From NCBI RefSeq assembly GCF_000169175.1, contig NZ_AAWS01000035.1, forward strand, positions 1 to 64,000: a stretch of 64,000 bases of DNA, in the 5' to 3' direction. Each line of letters begins with the position of its first letter. Position 1 is the first letter of the stretch. The position numbers and the translations under genes are program-made. The DNA comes from Microscilla marina ATCC 23134 (lineage in GTDB: Bacteria; Bacteroidota; Bacteroidia; Cytophagales; Microscillaceae). The notes beneath the pieces were generated by a model. That model saw only the letters and a list, made by a program, of their open reading frames with translations, had not been told where the DNA came from and did no database searches. Shown piece by piece: positions 61,023 through 64,000 of the stretch.

Positions 61023-64000
61023 ATGAAATTTACAATTACGACATTCAGGCATTTTATTATTTTATTTTTACTCTCAGTGGGCATTCAGTTTGTGGCTCAA
61101 GCCCAAATTGCGGGTAATATTACTGTCACTAACTCTGGCATAGGTGCTTCCGAATCTTATACTATAGTGTTCAATGGGGAAAACAAATTACCTGGTATTT
61201 CCAAAGGGCATTTCTACCCTGATCCTTTGGTGCAAGATGGAGGCTGTGAGTATACCGCCGAAGTAACCACCCTCTCCGATTATGATGCAGGAGTGCTTCA
61301 TTCTCAAACTATCATACCACTTAATACCAATGGGTGTAGCAACCGGGGATTTGCATTTCGGTGGATACCTCAGTCGATGTATGTTCCTACCATTCCTAAC
61401 AATAGTGTATGTTCAGGGAGTAGTTTTATTTTGTCTCTACCAACGAAAGATGAGGACAGAATTGACCAATACCATTGGCAACAATCTACCGATGGAGGGG
61501 CTACCTGGACAGATGCTGCTAACACCAGCGGAGGCACGGCTTACACCACCAGCCCTTCCTTAGTGGTCAATGCGCCCAAAGTAGCCAGCGCACAAAATAT
61601 GCTGTACCGGGCAAGGGGTTTTCGTTATGGCAAGTTGGTGGCTCCATTTGGAGGGGCACTGCCCGTTTATATATTTTCTACGCCACCCGACGCATACAAA
61701 GACAACTTGGGCAACCATATATTCTATCAAGACAATACCTGGAGAACAAAAGACATTATACCAATTACAATAGGAGGGGTATTAAAAGGTAATATTGAAG
61801 TCACTCACCTTGTTTGTCGGAATGAATTCAAAGCAAAGGTTGCTGTCAAATTTAATGAAGACATTGCTGCAAATTATTATTATAGTTTAGCATCTGGTAA
61901 AGTTTTACCTGGACAAAGCCCTAATTCTGCTTTAAACATTCCTAATCCATCCCAAACCAGTACTTTCCCTGATGATGCGTTTGGTAGCCCTGGAGATGTA
62001 TTAGGTGCCGGAGAGTACACCTTAATGATAGAGGCTGTAGATAGAAGCCAGAGTCCTGCACTTAGAAATTGCCTGGAAAGGTATTTTATTAGGGTCAAAT
62101 CTCCCTCCCCAGTCACTCTAGTAGAGCAAACCACCCAAAGACGCAACCCCAGTTGTATTGGTGCAGCCGATGGGCAAATTGTACTTACGGCTGGTGGGGG
62201 AGCTGCAGCACAATCTGGTACTTACAAATACACGATTTTAAAATACCGCAATGGTGCTTTGGTAGAAACCCGCCCCAATTTGTCACCGGGTAGCCATACC
62301 TTTGGCGGGCTCGATGCGGCAAACTACCATTTTGAAATTAGAGAATCGGGTTGTGGAGCCAATACTTTGGTTACTTTGCCCAATCCTGGCGCCATTACCT
62401 TGTCCAATCCACCCACCACGGTGGCTACTTCGGCAGTTTTGGCACCCATTATTTGTGAGGGGGGCACGGGCAGCATCGAAGTCAAGTTTACCCAAGGTAA
62501 CGGGAGTGGCACCTATACTATAGAAGCTTATAAAGACGGGGCAAGTACTGCCCACGCGACCGCTACTGGAGTGACTTTCGCTTCGGGAGGGCATACCTTT
62601 ACTGGTTTGCCTGCGGGCAGTTATACCTTTGCCCTCAAGCACTCGTGTAGCAGTGGAGGCAACTACGACATTACCACCCCTCAAACCCTGACCAACCTGG
62701 TGCCCGTAGCGGGTACTCTGGCAAGCATTCCACAAACGGGCAGTACCCACGCCATTTCCTGTAAGGGTGGTGGCGATGGAAGACTGGGGCTAAAAGTAAC
62801 CACAGGCAACGCCGTCGCTCCCAATACCGCTTATACGTTGGTACTCAAACAAGAGGGAGCGGTGGTCAACGCCCCTACTTTTATGGGCTTTGGTACCACC
62901 TCACTTACTGGGGTCACCGTAGGCGATTCGGTGGTATTCACCGGACTGGCGGAAGGGGCGTACAGCGTAGAAATCAGCCAAAACAACTGCCCCCAACCCG
63001 CCAAGGTCTTGGGCAGTGTGACCCTTACTGCCCCGGAAACTTTGACGGCAACGATCACCCCAGTACTCCGTTTTGCTACCTACCACGTTACTTGTGCCGA
63101 TGGTGAAGACGGACAAATCAGGGTAGACAATGTGACGGGAGGCAACGGCAGTTACAGTATAGAACTTAACGAAAACGGCTCGAAGATAGCCACCCAAACG
63201 GGCGTTTCGGCTTTGTTTACGGGTTTACGCCCGGTAAACTTCCAGGGGGGAAGCATCAATTACAGCATTCGAATAGTGGACAGCAAAACCTGCGAGTACA
63301 TTAGCCTGCCCATTCAACTACAGGCACCCGCCGTGCTCACTACCACGCTTACTCCGGAGCGGGTGACCTGTAAAGGTGAAAGCAACGGAAGCATTGCCGC
63401 TACTATTGGTGGTGGAGTCAAGCCCTACACCATTCAATGGGTAGATGGAACTGGTACTGCCATTACCGGAGAAATTACTTTGGGAGCGACTGAAGGCACG
63501 GCTACTTTGGATAACCGCCCGGCGGGTGCCTACACGCTCCGGGTAAAAGACAGCAAAGGTTGCCACAATTTTGTAACCGGGGGCTGGTATGAAACGGCTA
63601 CCACTATAGACGAACCTGCGGTGGCTTTTGCCTTTGAAACGGCCTCTTTTACGGTGGATTCAGTGTCTTGTCACGGGGGCAACGATGGCCGTTTGAGCCT
63701 GGCGGTAGCCGGGGGTTGGGGTGGGTACACCTATTCCAAAGACGGCACCAACTTTCAGGCATCAGCGGCCTTTAGTGGCTTTGCCGCAGGCGACCATACC
63801 CTGTATGCCCGTGACGGCGAAAACTGTACGATCAGTACGATCGTCACGATCAAAGAACCATTGCCGCTTGCGCTGACCCAGCAGCAAATTACCCACGTCA
63901 GTTGTCACGGAGGCTACAACGGGGAATATATTTTTGAAGCCAAAGGGGGCAACGACGTGGGCACCCAGCCTTATACCATCCTGGTCAATGGGGCACCCTA
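61023..64000 (+). CDS. SprB-repeat adhesin, 3' partial
   Basis: ATG 61023 opens a frame that runs through the end of the window (more than 990 codons, stop not seen). A signal peptide (FRHFIILFLLSVGIQFVAQA, then Q) is followed by an N-terminal region (about 30-370). From about 370 SprB-type repeats of 90-100 residues occur, with marks such as NPSCIGAADGQIVLTAGGG, VTCADGEDGQIRVDNVTGG, VTCKGESNGSIAATIGGG, VSCHGGNDGRLSLAVAGG and VSCHGGYNGEYIFEA, each with a turn PY or YT and a D..C ending. SprB is the mobile cell-surface adhesin of gliding Bacteroidota, exported by T9SS. The first 350 codons are AT-rich, the repeats GC-rich. The window does not show the sorting tail. Confidence 0.85.
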   Translation, partial: MKFTITTFRHFIILFLLSVGIQFVAQAQIAGNITVTNSGIGASESYTIVFNGENKLPGISKGHFYPDPLVQDGGCEYTAEVTTLSDYDAGVLHSQTIIPLNTNGCSNRGFAFRWIPQSMYVPTIPNNSVCSGSSFILSLPTKDEDRIDQYHWQQSTDGGATWTDAANTSGGTAYTTSPSLVVNAPKVASAQNMLYRARGFRYGKLVAPFGGALPVYIFSTPPDAYKDNLGNHIFYQDNTWRTKDIIPITIGGVLKGNIEVTHLVCRNEFKAKVAVKFNEDIAANYYYSLASGKVLPGQSPNSALNIPNPSQTSTFPDDAFGSPGDVLGAGEYTLMIEAVDRSQSPALRNCLERYFIRVKSPSPVTLVEQTTQRRNPSCIGAADGQIVLTAGGGAAAQSGTYKYTILKYRNGALVETRPNLSPGSHTFGGLDAANYHFEIRESGCGANTLVTLPNPGAITLSNPPTTVATSAVLAPIICEGGTGSIEVKFTQGNGSGTYTIEAYKDGASTAHATATGVTFASGGHTFTGLPAGSYTFALKHSCSSGGNYDITTPQTLTNLVPVAGTLASIPQTGSTHAISCKGGGDGRLGLKVTTGNAVAPNTAYTLVLKQEGAVVNAPTFMGFGTTSLTGVTVGDSVVFTGLAEGAYSVEISQNNCPQPAKVLGSVTLTAPETLTATITPVLRFATYHVTCADGEDGQIRVDNVTGGNGSYSIELNENGSKIATQTGVSALFTGLRPVNFQGGSINYSIRIVDSKTCEYISLPIQLQAPAVLTTTLTPERVTCKGESNGSIAATIGGGVKPYTIQWVDGTGTAITGEITLGATEGTATLDNRPAGAYTLRVKDSKGCHNFVTGGWYETATTIDEPAVAFAFETASFTVDSVSCHGGNDGRLSLAVAGGWGGYTYSKDGTNFQASAAFSGFAAGDHTLYARDGENCTISTIVTIKEPLPLALTQQQITHVSCHGGYNGEYIFEAKGGNDVGTQPYTILVNGAP

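Overview
The window looks like a chromosome segment of a marine gliding bacterium of the Bacteroidota, order Cytophagales; Microscilla-like is my best guess. The evidence is type IX secretion (T9SS) C-terminal sorting tails, a SprB-repeat adhesin, an ELWxxDGT-repeat protein, 7TMR-DISM and SpoIIE sensor phosphatases, lipoproteins starting CKKKE, TAnnTTTG promoter boxes and tRNA genes without encoded CCA. This rests on protein families recognised by eye; no database search was possible.

Layout. 1-13 kb holds housekeeping and envelope genes: a hotdog protein, a YceI lipoprotein, two tRNA-Gln, a YigZ-type protein, a TPR protein, a DMT permease, a GNAT-like protein, a NosL-like lipoprotein, FeoA, a cupin and a 1433-residue T9SS-exported LamG/Calx-beta protein. 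13-25 kb has an ABC ATPase, the first SpoIIE phosphatase, PspA, a ROK kinase, a KTSC protein, a 17-repeat ELWxxDGT protein and an internally duplicated membrane protein. 25-31 kb has an unusual two-domain Clp-like ATPase, an AT-rich OLD-like ATPase/TOPRIM gene with an HTH gene, a Bcs1-like AAA ATPase and a lipoprotein. 31-36 kb has a DUF4157 protein with a CheD/CNF-like deamidase-type C-terminus, and dnaG.

36-45 kb is a block of SpoIIE (PP2C-type) phosphatases with different sensors: TPR plus TM, 7TMR-DISM, and a periplasmic domain plus HAMP. The first is cut in two by an insertion sequence (37602-39070). Its 6-bp target duplication TTTAAC and the frame across the joint show that one 703-codon gene existed before.

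45-59 kb is the most interesting part, a polymorphic toxin locus. A secreted FN3-type accessory protein is followed by a 1467-residue secreted toxin with a papain-fold (Tox-PL-like) C-terminus. Its immunity protein appears to fuse two Imm35-like units to a SiaC/DUF1987 domain, whose family partner in Pseudomonas is a SpoIIE phosphatase. Two further cassettes follow: HINT plus ParB-like toxin with a candidate immunity gene, and a promoterless, startless HINT remnant plus R-S-E ADP-ribosyltransferase with a candidate immunity gene. A degenerate relic of a fourth closes the array. The cassettes share a 519-bp mosaic repeat, an x-GW-x-[IV]-L boundary motif where base composition changes sharply, and a recurring inter-cassette element, one copy of which is split by an IS630-type element with a nonsense codon. 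This is the expected anatomy of a toxin that swaps C-terminal tips by recombination.

59-64 kb carries a kelch/IPT lipoprotein and the start of a giant SprB-repeat adhesin that runs off the window.
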